From Ignavibacteriota bacterium (GTDB lineage Bacteria > Bacteroidota > Ignavibacteria > UBA10030 > UBA6906), in assembly GCA_016707525.1 (NCBI GenBank), contig JADJHP010000004.1, forward strand, positions 372,001 through 436,000: a stretch of DNA of 64,000 nucleotides, written 5' to 3'. The position numbers were made by a program, and so were the translations under genes. Under the pieces are notes generated by a model. That model was not told where the DNA came from and searched no databases. It saw only the letters and a list, made by a program, of their open reading frames with translations. This document shows, piece after piece, positions 17,304 to 26,224 of the stretch (its first letter is position 1; each line of letters begins with the position of its first letter).

Positions 17304-17672
17304 ATGATGAAGCATGTGCTGTTGGCAGGCCTGGTGCTCGCACTAGCCGTAGGCGCCGTTGCGCAAGGGACGAAGAACGAAGAAAAGGCAAGTGGGAAGG
17401 TGACCGTCGTGATCACGCACGAGGTCAAGGACTATGCCGCGTGGAGAACGGTGTATGATGCGGATGACCTGAATCGCACCAAGGCCGGATTCACGAACCC
17501 GGAAGTGTTCCGTGATGCAAAGAAGCCGAATTGGGTGAGCGTCATCGGGGAATTTTCGAGCCCGGAGGCCGCGGAGTCCTTCATGTCGAACCCGAAGCTC
17601 AAAGAGATCATGGGGCGTGGTGGTGTCCTGGGGAAACCGGAGATCATGATCCTGACGAAGACCGGGTCGTAA
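17304..17672 (+). CDS. Secreted small alpha/beta-barrel-like protein
   Basis: A 122-residue protein with a signal peptide (MMKHVLLAGLVLALAVGAVAQ). The mature part (VTVVITHEVKDYAAWRTVYD ... SVIGEFSSPEAAESFM ... PEIMILTK) has the beta-alpha-beta-beta-alpha-beta pattern of dimeric alpha/beta barrel (ABM/Dabb-like) proteins. The family call is from pattern only, and no catalytic residues can be assigned. The start at 17304 is chosen because the upstream in-frame codons are low-complexity leader. It ends in a hairpin shared with the convergent terC-like gene. Confidence 0.7.
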   Translation: MMKHVLLAGLVLALAVGAVAQGTKNEEKASGKVTVVITHEVKDYAAWRTVYDADDLNRTKAGFTNPEVFRDAKKPNWVSVIGEFSSPEAAESFMSNPKLKEIMGRGGVLGKPEIMILTKTGS

Positions 17673-17684
17673 TGCTGCACCGTC

Positions 17685-17718
17685 CGGGAGCCCGGTACGA
17701 TATTCGTACGGGCTCCCG
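17685..17718. terminator. Hairpin between convergent genes
   Basis: CGGGAGCCCG(g)TACGA pairs with TCGTACGGGCTCCCG around a TAT loop: a 15-bp stem with one bulged base. It lies between the stop at 17672 and the convergent stop at 17739. The T-tract is poor on both sides, so it may act mainly as a 3' mRNA stabiliser. Confidence 0.5.
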
Positions 17719-17738
17719 TCTGGACGCGCGGTCCGCCA

Positions 17739-18482
17739 TCACCCCTCCCTCAGCTCCACCGGCTTCACCTTTTCCCCACCCTTCCGTATCCTGAGGTTCA
17801 GCATCTCCACGAAGACCGAGAACGCCATCGCAAAATAGATGTACCCCTTGGAGATGTGCTGGTGGAATCCTTCGGCCACAAGGGTCACACCGATCAGCAA
17901 CAGGAAACTCAATGCCAGCATCTTCACCGTCGGATGACGGTGGACGAACTCCGAGACCGCGGACGATGAGATCATCATGATGATGACCGCGATGACGATC
18001 GCGGCTACCATCACCGCCACCTGATTCGCCATGCCGACGGCGGTGATGACCGAATCCAGCGAGAAGACGATGTCCAGCAACATGATCTGGATGATCACGC
18101 TCGTGAACGACGCCTTCTTCTTCCCTACCCGCACCCCGGCCTCTTCCGGCCCCTCCAGCTTGTCATGGATCTCATGGGTGCTCTTCGCTATCAGGAACAG
18201 TCCGCCGATGAGGAGGATCAGATCCCTGCCCGAGATCTCCTGCCCGAAAACGCCGAACCACGGCTCGGTCAGACGCATGATCCACGAGAGGGAAAGCAAC
18301 AGGAGGATGCGCGTGATCATCGCCAGCGCCAGTCCCCACGTCCTCCCTTTCGCCTGCTGCTCCTTGGGCAACTTCCCGGCAAGGATGGATATGAAGATGA
18401 TGTTGTCGATCCCCAGCACGATCTCCAGCGCCGTGAGGGTCAACAACGCGATCCAGGTTTCAGGTTGGGCAAGCCAGTCCAC
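17739..18482 (-). CDS. TerC family membrane protein
   Basis: A 247-residue integral membrane protein with about seven helices. Family hallmarks are the acidic residues inside helices: LTALEIVLGIDNIIFISIL near residue 20 and LLDIVFSLDSVITAVGMA near residue 135. The family is linked to tellurite resistance and to metal (Mn) export during protein metalation in other bacteria. The substrate here is not proven. It stands alone on its strand and ends against the convergent secreted gene. Confidence 0.9.
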   Translation of the reverse strand: MDWLAQPETWIALLTLTALEIVLGIDNIIFISILAGKLPKEQQAKGRTWGLALAMITRILLLLSLSWIMRLTEPWFGVFGQEISGRDLILLIGGLFLIAKSTHEIHDKLEGPEEAGVRVGKKKASFTSVIIQIMLLDIVFSLDSVITAVGMANQVAVMVAAIVIAVIIMMISSSAVSEFVHRHPTVKMLALSFLLLIGVTLVAEGFHQHISKGYIYFAMAFSVFVEMLNLRIRKGGEKVKPVELREG

Positions 18483-18562
18483 GAGAACTCCTACAAGAAG
18501 TGAGAAAAGAACCGTGCAACGTACACATGGAACAACAACCTTGTTGGAACACTACCGGGGAC

Positions 18563-21169
18563 CTACCGGCTCAACAGCTCTCTGCTGCGGTCCAGAAGCC
18601 CGCGCACACGCGTGCGCACGCTCTCAGGTATGGAGAGCGGCTGCAACTGCTTCAGCGCTACATCGATGCGCCGGGTCAACGCTTCAAGCTCGGCCGGTGC
18701 CTTACCCGGCCACCGCGACATCCGGTTGCCGGTCTGCACCGCGGACACCAGATCGCCGGACGACCACTCCTTCGGCCATTGCGCATTGATGAGATCCATC
18801 CCCTTCCGCAACCGGCGCAACGCTCCCGGCAACCCGTGCACGTACTGCCCCACGGACCCCGCAACGCCCTTCACTTCCAGTTCCAGCTCATCACCGGCTT
18901 GCACCCGCGCAGTGCGCACAACGATGGTCGCACGCTCGCCGTCATACCACCACCCCGGCCCCGACCCTTCAGCAACATTGGGCATCACATGGCCGTCGAT
19001 CTCCACGACCTCCGGCGGCATCCGGTTCACCAAACGGAACTCATACGCACGCTCCGCAAGCATTCCAGGATACTTCCCTTGACGCGGACTCACAACCGCT
19101 CTCACCCCCCGCCCACCTTCTTCGGTCATGGTGACAGGCGTCCACGTACACTCACCCTTCTGATATGCGACCGAATTCCCTGCATCCTCATACACCCGCG
19201 CCGCACCTTCCCTCCCCGGGAAGATGGTCAGGATGAGCGGGTCCACCGGTTTCTCGCCGGTGTACATCATGTCCGGCTGCATCGGCACGATCGACCCCGC
19301 CTTCACGAACACCGGCACTTCCTCGAGCATGTACGAGCGCGTGTAGATTCCCGGCCCCTGAATCTTCGCCCCTGTGTACCACTCGTACCACTCGCCCTCC
19401 GGCAGCCACACTTCTTTCATGGCGGTGTGTGTCGAATCTCCCTCCGTTGCGATCGGCGCAACGATCATCGCGTCCCCGAACATGTACTGGTCCTTGTGCG
19501 CATACGCCTCTTCCGCCAGCGGATGGTCGTAGTACATCGGACGGACGATCGAGATCCCGGTATCATACGCCTTCCGCGCTTCCGTATAGATGTACGGGAT
19601 CATCGCGTAGCGAAGCCGGTAGGCCTCGCGCATCACCGTGAAGTATGCGTCCGGATACGACCACATGCGCCGCTCGGCATCCGGGTTCTTGGTGGTATGG
19701 GTCCGCAGGATCGGACTGAACACACCGAACTGGATCCATCTGGTGTACAGTTCGGGCGACACGACGCCGGGCATGTGCCCGCCAATGTCATGACTCCAGT
19801 ATCCGAACCCGACGTTCGCAGCGGTCGCTGTGAAGTACGGCTGGAACGCAAGCGACTCCCACACGGAGATGGCATCGCCGGAGAAGCCGATCTGGTACCG
19901 GTGATTCCCCAACCCACCCCAACGGTGGAAGAGCATGGGGCGGTTCTTGCCGCGCCGCTCCATATCCGTGAAGAACACATAGTTCAGCCACCAGGTCGGC
20001 GTCACACCCGGGATGGTGGTCGCACCCCACTGCTGCCAGTCGAGCCACCAGAAGTCCACCCCCCGGTCCTCGAGCGGATGGATGACGTGCGTGAGATAGT
20101 TGTCCGCGAACTTCCTGTTGACGATGTCGAACGGCACGTACTTCTGTGTTGCCGGATCGATCCCCATCGATCGCGCCATGGCCGGATACTGCTCCTCATG
20201 CGGCTGAATGCCCGACGCCGGATGCAGGTTGAGCGTGGTCTTCAATCCCTTCTGCTCGCACCAGCGCATGAAGGCATCGGGATCAGGGAAGACATTCCGG
20301 TCCCACGTGTACCCCGTCCACCCGAGCTTCTGTCCCGCCTGGTCCTTGATGTCCTGCGACCACCGCATGTCGAACGTGAGATGCCAGTCCATGTCCACCA
20401 CCAGCACATCGAGCGGCACGGCATGGAGGCGGAATTCCTTCACGAGGTCCATCATCTCCGTGTCGGTGTACGACCAGTACCTGGACCACCACGTGCCGAA
20501 CGCGAACCGCGGAGGGATCGGGATGCGTCCCGCGATCTTCACAAAGTCGCCCAGGACGGACTTGTGGTCCACCCCGTATCCGAAGAAGTACAGGTCCTGC
20601 CGTTCACCCGGCGACCGCGGCGTGACCCACGGCCACTCTCCGTTATCCAGAAGCGGGCGCTCGGAATCATCGACCACGCTCCACCCCGTCCGCGAGAGAA
20701 GGCCGGGCTCCAGCTCGATGGCCCCCTGTGCGGCGTCGAGGGTCCGCGAGGTCCCCCGGAGATTGGTACTGTCTTTCAATCCGGGATGCCATACCCGCGC
20801 GCCGGGACCCGCAAGGTGCCCGAGCGTGATCTGCAGGTTCTGTTCGGTGAAACGCCCGGTTCCCTCCCGGTAGCGGAGAAGGAGCGAGTCCGTCCGCAGC
20901 GTCAACACACCCTCTTCCCGCTCCACCGTGAATTTCGGGACAGGAAGTTTGCGATTCAGCACGACGAGCGATGCATGGTCTTCGAACTGCCGGGCCGGCG
21001 CCCATTCCAATCGCAACAGGCGTGGCGTGAGAACGGTGAAGCGGACATCGCCGCTGAGGACCGTCGCCGCGGAGTCTGCAAGGGGCGACCGATCATCGGC
21101 AGCGTGTGCTGTCATGGTGAATGCGAAGAGGGTGGCGATACTGAGAACAAGCGTCTTCATGATCCTCAT
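18563..21169 (-). CDS. Secreted glycoside hydrolase family 31
   Basis: An 868-residue protein with a signal peptide (MKTLVLSIATLFAFTMTAHA). It follows GH31 order: N-terminal beta-sandwich (about 30-225), TIM barrel (about 226-560), then C-terminal beta domains. The catalytic nucleophile is Asp377 in DFWWLDW and the acid/base is Asp432 in GFSGDAISVW. SHDIGGHMPG and FSPILRTHT are further family marks. GH31 enzymes are alpha-glucosidases, alpha-xylosidases or related; the specificity cannot be read here. About 100 residues at the C-terminus (after VKGVAGSVGQ) form an extra mostly helical extension ending in arginine-rich helices. It lies 3 bp after the upstream PAP2-like gene. Confidence 0.92.
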   Translation of the reverse strand: MRIMKTLVLSIATLFAFTMTAHAADDRSPLADSAATVLSGDVRFTVLTPRLLRLEWAPARQFEDHASLVVLNRKLPVPKFTVEREEGVLTLRTDSLLLRYREGTGRFTEQNLQITLGHLAGPGARVWHPGLKDSTNLRGTSRTLDAAQGAIELEPGLLSRTGWSVVDDSERPLLDNGEWPWVTPRSPGERQDLYFFGYGVDHKSVLGDFVKIAGRIPIPPRFAFGTWWSRYWSYTDTEMMDLVKEFRLHAVPLDVLVVDMDWHLTFDMRWSQDIKDQAGQKLGWTGYTWDRNVFPDPDAFMRWCEQKGLKTTLNLHPASGIQPHEEQYPAMARSMGIDPATQKYVPFDIVNRKFADNYLTHVIHPLEDRGVDFWWLDWQQWGATTIPGVTPTWWLNYVFFTDMERRGKNRPMLFHRWGGLGNHRYQIGFSGDAISVWESLAFQPYFTATAANVGFGYWSHDIGGHMPGVVSPELYTRWIQFGVFSPILRTHTTKNPDAERRMWSYPDAYFTVMREAYRLRYAMIPYIYTEARKAYDTGISIVRPMYYDHPLAEEAYAHKDQYMFGDAMIVAPIATEGDSTHTAMKEVWLPEGEWYEWYTGAKIQGPGIYTRSYMLEEVPVFVKAGSIVPMQPDMMYTGEKPVDPLILTIFPGREGAARVYEDAGNSVAYQKGECTWTPVTMTEEGGRGVRAVVSPRQGKYPGMLAERAYEFRLVNRMPPEVVEIDGHVMPNVAEGSGPGWWYDGERATIVVRTARVQAGDELELEVKGVAGSVGQYVHGLPGALRRLRKGMDLINAQWPKEWSSGDLVSAVQTGNRMSRWPGKAPAELEALTRRIDVALKQLQPLSIPESVRTRVRGLLDRSRELLSR

Positions 21170-21172
21170 ATC

Positions 21173-21832
21173 CTATACGTGCGTTGGACGCGCGATCTCT
21201 GCACGCGACGTCAGGGTCCGGACGATCCGCACCGACGCGTACGCGACGAAGGGTGCAACGAATACATCGATGCTGTAGTGCACATGCTGGAGCAGAACGC
21301 AGCAGGCGACGAGAAGGGTACACACAAGAAAGACGGTCTTGAGTCTCCCCGGGGGCATCACCAGAAAGAGCAGGAACAGGGTCGAGGTGTGACCGGAGAA
21401 GAACAGGTCCTTCGTGAGGAGGCGCCCGGTCCCGAAGATCTCCACGAGCGGGTCGTTCAGCGGGATCATCGCCGGCGGTGGCTCGAGAGGTACCAGCGTC
21501 ATTGCCAGGATCCGGAATCCCACCATGAGAGCATAGGCCTGGATCGCGAGCAGCAGCGTTGCCGGATGGCGCAGCAGAAAGACGATCCCGGCAACGAGGC
21601 CCTTATAAATGAGGCCGAAGGTGATCCAGGTGAGGTCGTGCGGCTGATAGAGGGCCAGCAACGGATCTGCCAGGACGACCCCCTGCCGTGCCTCGTTCGC
21701 TTCGAGGAATCGGGCCAGGAGGCTCAAGACGAGGAGAAGGAGAGGAACGGTGACAAGGGCCTGGAGACGGAACGCACGGTCTGCCCATGCGCCCCGCCAG
21801 GCATTGCTCACGGATCCTGTGTGGTCGGTCAC
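21173..21832 (-). CDS. Sphingomyelin-synthase-like PAP2 (PAP2_C) membrane protein
   Basis: A 219-residue polytopic protein with about six helices. Two motifs identify it: DLFFSGHTSTLFLLFL near residue 140 and LLQHVHYSIDVFVAP near residue 185. Together they supply the His-His-Asp triad of the sphingomyelin synthase/PAP2_C superfamily (SGHT and HYSxD). Such enzymes move a phospho-head group between lipids or hydrolyse lipid phosphates. The exact reaction is unknown. It is co-directional with and almost touches the GH31 gene downstream. Confidence 0.8.
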   Translation of the reverse strand: MTDHTGSVSNAWRGAWADRAFRLQALVTVPLLLLVLSLLARFLEANEARQGVVLADPLLALYQPHDLTWITFGLIYKGLVAGIVFLLRHPATLLLAIQAYALMVGFRILAMTLVPLEPPPAMIPLNDPLVEIFGTGRLLTKDLFFSGHTSTLFLLFLVMPPGRLKTVFLVCTLLVACCVLLQHVHYSIDVFVAPFVAYASVRIVRTLTSRAEIARPTHV

Positions 21833-21859
21833 TGGTGATGGTCCGGCTGGTCAGAAATG

Positions 21860-21890
21860 GGAACGCACGCCCTCACGAGGCGTGCGTTCC
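21860..21890 (-). terminator. Terminator-like hairpin after the efflux operon
   Basis: A perfect 12-bp stem (21860-21871 with 21879-21890) with a 7-base loop lies 26 bp after the stop of the RND pump gene (minus strand) and just before the PAP2-like gene. On the minus strand it is followed by a short T-rich stretch (ATTTCT). Confidence 0.6.
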
Positions 21891-21915
21891 AAGGTACCAA
21901 CTGGCACCGAGAGAA

Positions 21916-24900
21916 TCAATTCGCGGCCACGCCGGGAGTGCCCCGTTTCCAGGGGAACCATGCCGCCCAGGAGACTTTCTTAAAGAGGACCGGCACCCTG
22001 TCTTTCAGCGCATCCACGTAGCTGTACACCACCGGCACAAGCACCAGCGTGAGCAGGGTGGAACTGACGAGGCCGGCGACCACGACGATCGCCATGCCCT
22101 GGCGCATTTCGGCCCCGGCGCCGAGCGCCAATGCCAGCGGCATCATGCCGAAGATCATCGTCGCAGTGGTCATGACGATCGGGCGCAGACGGGTCTTGCC
22201 CGCTTCCTGCAGAGCTTCGCGCATGGCCATCCCCCGCTCCCGGAGCGTATTGGTGAAATCGACGAGCAGGATGGCGTTCTTCGTCACGAGGCCCATGAGC
22301 ATGATGATCCCGATCATGCTGAACATGTTCAGCGTCATCCCCGTGAGGGCGAGGCCTGCCAGCGCGCCCACCAGCGCCACCGGCAGCGAGAACATGATCG
22401 TGAACGGATGGATATACGATTCGAACAGGCTCACCATGATGATGTACACGAACAGGATGGCCATGCTGAGCGCGATGGTCATATCGCTGAACATGTCGCG
22501 CATGTTCTCGGTATCGCCGCCATAGAACACCTGCACACCGGCGGGGATCCCCACCGCGTTGATCTCCTTCTCCACAGCCTCGGCCACTTGCCCGAGTGGC
22601 ACCTCGCCCGAAAGGTTCGTTGCCACGGTCACAAGCCGTTCCCGGTCCTTCCGCTGGATCTCGGAGGGGCCCTTGCCATAATAGATGTTGGCGATCTGTG
22701 CGAGCCTCACCGGTTCCCCGGAGTGATTGATCAGCGTGAGCATACCGATGTCCGCCGCGTGCGAACGGTCGCCGCGGTTGAGCACGACCCTCAGGTCATA
22801 TTCGGTGTCGCCTTCCTGGTATTTCGTGGCGATGTCACCCTCAATGGCCGTCCGCACCGCGAGCCCGACCTCCACCAGCGTCAGCCCCATCCGCGCACAC
22901 TTGTCGCGGTCCACTTCGATCTTGAGTTCCGGCTTCCCCTCTTCCCACGACGTCTTGACATCCACGGTCCCCTTCGCCCGCGACATGATCGCCGAGACCG
23001 TTTCGGCATACTTCACCACCTGGGCAAGGTCGGACCCGATGATCTCGATCTGGAATGGCGCTTCATTCGCCGCACCCCACATGCTGATCGTCGCGAAGCT
23101 GGTCGTCAGACCGGGGATGCCGGCGGTCTGTTCCTGGATCGCGAGCATCACCGCTTTCGTCGACCGTTTCCGGTCCCGTTTGTCCGTCAGTTTCACCTGC
23201 ACCTGACCGAGGTTGGACTGCTCGGCATTCTTCCACTGGCTCTGCTGCTTGCCGGTGGTGGAGAGGTACCGCTGCACCTCGGGCATGGAAGCAACGATCC
23301 GTTCCACCGCGTGCACGGTGGAATCCGTCTTCCCGATCGTCGTTCCCAGCGGCAGATCGATGTTGATCGCGAACTCACCCCGGTCGGAGTCCGTCATGAA
23401 TTCCGAACCGATGAACCCGAACTGTATCAGACCGAGGCTGGCCACGAACAGGCCGCCGCTGATGGCGAGAATGGTCTTCCTGTGGCTCAAGGACCAGCCG
23501 AGCAGGTCGCTGTATCGTTCCGCGAGGCGGTCCTGCAGTCCCTCGAACCAGAGGATGAAGCGGCCGGTCCGCGTTGCGCGGGTGTGTTCGATGAGGCGCG
23601 ACCATTTGGACGCGAGCATCGGCGTGAGGGTGAACGACACGAAGAGCGACAGCAGCGTGGCGACGACGATCGTGATGCCGAATTCACTGAAGATGCGCCC
23701 CACGACGCCGCCGACCAGCGAGATCGGGAGGAACACCACAACGTCCACGAGCGTGATCGCGATGGCGGCGAAGCCGATCTCACTGCGGCCATTCACGGCA
23801 GCGTCCTTCGGGTCCTCGCCTTTCTCCAGATGGCGGTGGATATTCTCGAGCACCACGATGGAGTCGTCCACCAGGATGCCGATCACCAGCGCCAGAGCCA
23901 TCAGCGAGATGAGGTTCAGCGTATAGTCGAAGATCCACATGAAGAAGAAGGTCGTGATCAGCGACGTCGGGATCGACAGCAGCACGATGAGCGAATTGCG
24001 CGCGCTGTGGAGGAACAGGAACAGGACGACGGCCACCATCAGGATCGCCAGGAACAGATCGCGCTGCACTTCGGAAAGCGAATTCCGCGTGAAATCGGTC
24101 AGGTCCTGCGCGACGGTGAAATGCACACGGCCGCCGTTCTCCTGCTCGAGCTCCCGGAACGTGGCCTGCAGCCGGTCGCTGGTCTTCACGGAGTTGGCAT
24201 CCGACTGTTTCTGGATGGCGAGTGCGATCGAGGTTTCGCCGTTCAGACGGCTGATGGTGAAGGTCTCCCGCGAGCCGTCCACCACCCGGGCGATGTCCCG
24301 CAGATAGACCACACCGTTCGGCCCGCCGGCGATAACGACCGCGCGGATCTCATCCAGCGACTTGAACTTTCCGGCGAGGCGCACGATGTATTGACTGAGG
24401 TCCTCATCCACCTTCCCCGTAGGGAAGTCGAGGTTCTCGCGCGCCAGTGCCTGCGACACCTGCAGTACCGAGATGCCGTAGGCGTTCAGCTTCTGGTTGT
24501 CGAGCTCAACGCGGATCTCGCGCTCCTGTCCGCCGATGATGGTGATGGCCGAGACCCCATCCACCTGCTCCAGCCGGGGCTTCAGCCGGTCCTTCAGGAA
24601 TTGATACAGCTCCCGCGGCGGCATCTGGCCTGTGAGCGAGACGCGGAGGATCGGGAAGGCATTCATGTCCGATTTCGAAATGAGCGGCGCCTTCACCTCA
24701 TCCGGCAGCTTGAAGCGTGCCTGCTCCACCGCACGCTGCACATCGTTGGTGACCACGTCCACGTCCGCGCTGAAGGTGAACTGTGCGAGGACGACCGACA
24801 CACCTTCATAGGAATACGAACGGACATTGTCCAGTTTGTTCAGTCCGCTCACGGCCTCTTCAAGCGGCTTGGAGACGAGCGATTCCACCTCTTTGGGTCC

Positions 24901-25062
24901 GGCACCGGGGTAGACCGTGACGATCGAGATGAAGGGCCAGTCCATCTTCGGCAGAAGGTCCACACCCATGCGGGAGTAGCCGAAGAGGCCCAGAACCGCG
25001 AGCGTAACGAAGATCATCGTGATGAACGCCGGGCGGCGTATGGCGATCTCTGTGAGTTTCAT
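21916..25062 (-). CDS. RND efflux pump inner-membrane permease (AcrB/HAE1 type)
   Basis: A 1048-residue proton-driven tripartite efflux pump. It opens MKLTEIAIRRPAFITMIFVT, the classic first helix. It shows the 12-helix duplicated layout with two large periplasmic loops (about 35-330 and 560-870). The proton-relay aspartates are in helix 4 (ALALVIGILVDDSIVVLENI, near residue 400). GIIMLMGLVTKNAILLVDFTN is the matching conserved segment of the second half. It lies 20 bp after the adaptor gene, as the last gene of tetR-tolC-adaptor-pump. The substrates (drugs, lipids or metabolites) cannot be told from sequence. Confidence 0.95.
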   Translation of the reverse strand: MKLTEIAIRRPAFITMIFVTLAVLGLFGYSRMGVDLLPKMDWPFISIVTVYPGAGPKEVESLVSKPLEEAVSGLNKLDNVRSYSYEGVSVVLAQFTFSADVDVVTNDVQRAVEQARFKLPDEVKAPLISKSDMNAFPILRVSLTGQMPPRELYQFLKDRLKPRLEQVDGVSAITIIGGQEREIRVELDNQKLNAYGISVLQVSQALARENLDFPTGKVDEDLSQYIVRLAGKFKSLDEIRAVVIAGGPNGVVYLRDIARVVDGSRETFTISRLNGETSIALAIQKQSDANSVKTSDRLQATFRELEQENGGRVHFTVAQDLTDFTRNSLSEVQRDLFLAILMVAVVLFLFLHSARNSLIVLLSIPTSLITTFFFMWIFDYTLNLISLMALALVIGILVDDSIVVLENIHRHLEKGEDPKDAAVNGRSEIGFAAIAITLVDVVVFLPISLVGGVVGRIFSEFGITIVVATLLSLFVSFTLTPMLASKWSRLIEHTRATRTGRFILWFEGLQDRLAERYSDLLGWSLSHRKTILAISGGLFVASLGLIQFGFIGSEFMTDSDRGEFAINIDLPLGTTIGKTDSTVHAVERIVASMPEVQRYLSTTGKQQSQWKNAEQSNLGQVQVKLTDKRDRKRSTKAVMLAIQEQTAGIPGLTTSFATISMWGAANEAPFQIEIIGSDLAQVVKYAETVSAIMSRAKGTVDVKTSWEEGKPELKIEVDRDKCARMGLTLVEVGLAVRTAIEGDIATKYQEGDTEYDLRVVLNRGDRSHAADIGMLTLINHSGEPVRLAQIANIYYGKGPSEIQRKDRERLVTVATNLSGEVPLGQVAEAVEKEINAVGIPAGVQVFYGGDTENMRDMFSDMTIALSMAILFVYIIMVSLFESYIHPFTIMFSLPVALVGALAGLALTGMTLNMFSMIGIIMLMGLVTKNAILLVDFTNTLRERGMAMREALQEAGKTRLRPIVMTTATMIFGMMPLALALGAGAEMRQGMAIVVVAGLVSSTLLTLVLVPVVYSYVDALKDRVPVLFKKVSWAAWFPWKRGTPGVAAN

Positions 25063-25082
25063 ACGTGTTCAGTCCGTTCTCT

Positions 25083-26210
25083 TCACTGTCCTTTGTACGT
25101 TACCGGGGCGCCATCCTTCAGCGCCTTGTGGCCGAAGCTGACGACGAGTTCGCCTTCCGTCAATCCACTCACGACCTGTGCGTGCGATGCGCCGTTCAGT
25201 CCGAGCGTCACGGGGCGCAGGTGCGCCACCCCATCCTTCGCAACGAAGACCGCTGTACGGCCCTCCCATTCGATGAGGGCATTCCGGTCCACGACGATGA
25301 CGTTCTTCACCGAGTTCGTGCGGACGGCCACCCGGGCAAACATCCCCCCCCGGAGGAGACTTCCCGGGGAATTCTGCACCAGCACCTCGACGGGATAGGT
25401 ATGGCCGTTGGGAGACTCCGATTTGGCTCCCACCGTATGCACCGTCCCGCGGTGCACAACACCGGCATGCGAGTCCACGCGCAGGTCCGCGGACTGCCCG
25501 GCGCGCAGTTGCGACACCTGCTCTTCGGGGATGCTCAGCCGCACCTTCATGGTACTGATGTCGATGATGTTCGCCACTTCTCTCCCCGGCCCGACCATCT
25601 CGCCCACTTCCACCAGACGGGATGCCACCTGTCCGGCGATGGGCGATGCGATGCGTGTGTCCGCCAGCTGGCGTTCCGCGAGTCGTGCGCCCGCAACGGC
25701 CGACTGGTACTGCGCTTCTGCTGCATGATACGCGAGCCGGTACCCTTCCATCTCCACATCCGCCACATCCCCCGAGGCGTACAGCTTCTCGGTCCGCTCG
25801 AAGTCCTTCTTTGCCTTCTCCATGCTCGTCTTCGCAGCGAGGAGTCCGGCGCGTGCCTGCTGCACTGCCACTTCTTTCAGTTCGGCGTCCACAAGCACGA
25901 GGGCCTGCCCCTTCTTCACGGGGGCACCTACCTCCACGAGCACGGCCGTGACCCGGCCGGCGGTCTCGGAGCTCACCATGACGTCGCGGCTCGCTTCCAC
26001 CGCACCGACCGCGCTCACGATGTCATCCACATCACCGCGCACGGCGGGGGTCACTTCCACTGCCGCCGCGCGCACCTGTTGGGCTTTTGTCGCATCTGCC
26101 TGCGACGGGCGTGTGCTGACGACGACGATCGCGATCACAGCGAGGAGTGCTGCGGCGGCGATCATCCAGATGCGGGACCGTTTCTTCGGGGGTATCATTG
26201 TCGTTTCCAT
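25083..26210 (-). CDS. RND efflux periplasmic adaptor (membrane fusion protein)
   Basis: A 375-residue AcrA/HlyD-type adaptor linking the pump to TolC. Residues 15-35 form a membrane anchor (IWMIAAAALLAVIAIVVVS). A split lipoyl/barrel-sandwich domain (VLVEVGAPVKKGQALVLVD and TRIASPIAGQVASRLVEVGE) flanks an alpha-helical hairpin (about 110-165). Beta-barrel and membrane-proximal domains follow. It lies 14 bp after tolC and 20 bp before the pump gene. Confidence 0.95.
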   Translation of the reverse strand: METTMIPPKKRSRIWMIAAAALLAVIAIVVVSTRPSQADATKAQQVRAAAVEVTPAVRGDVDDIVSAVGAVEASRDVMVSSETAGRVTAVLVEVGAPVKKGQALVLVDAELKEVAVQQARAGLLAAKTSMEKAKKDFERTEKLYASGDVADVEMEGYRLAYHAAEAQYQSAVAGARLAERQLADTRIASPIAGQVASRLVEVGEMVGPGREVANIIDISTMKVRLSIPEEQVSQLRAGQSADLRVDSHAGVVHRGTVHTVGAKSESPNGHTYPVEVLVQNSPGSLLRGGMFARVAVRTNSVKNVIVVDRNALIEWEGRTAVFVAKDGVAHLRPVTLGLNGASHAQVVSGLTEGELVVSFGHKALKDGAPVTYKGQ

Positions 26211-26224
26211 GGGTCTGTCCTGAT

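Noticed and set aside
18500..21838. Open frame of 1112 codons on the + strand
   Set aside because: It is the antisense shadow of the GH31 and PAP2-like genes. Composition is His/Arg/Pro-rich with no family pattern, while the minus strand has clear catalytic motifs and signal peptides.
21787..25398. Open frame of 1203 codons on the + strand
   Set aside because: Antisense shadow of the RND pump. His/Arg/Asp-rich low-complexity product typical of the opposite strand of a GC-rich gene.
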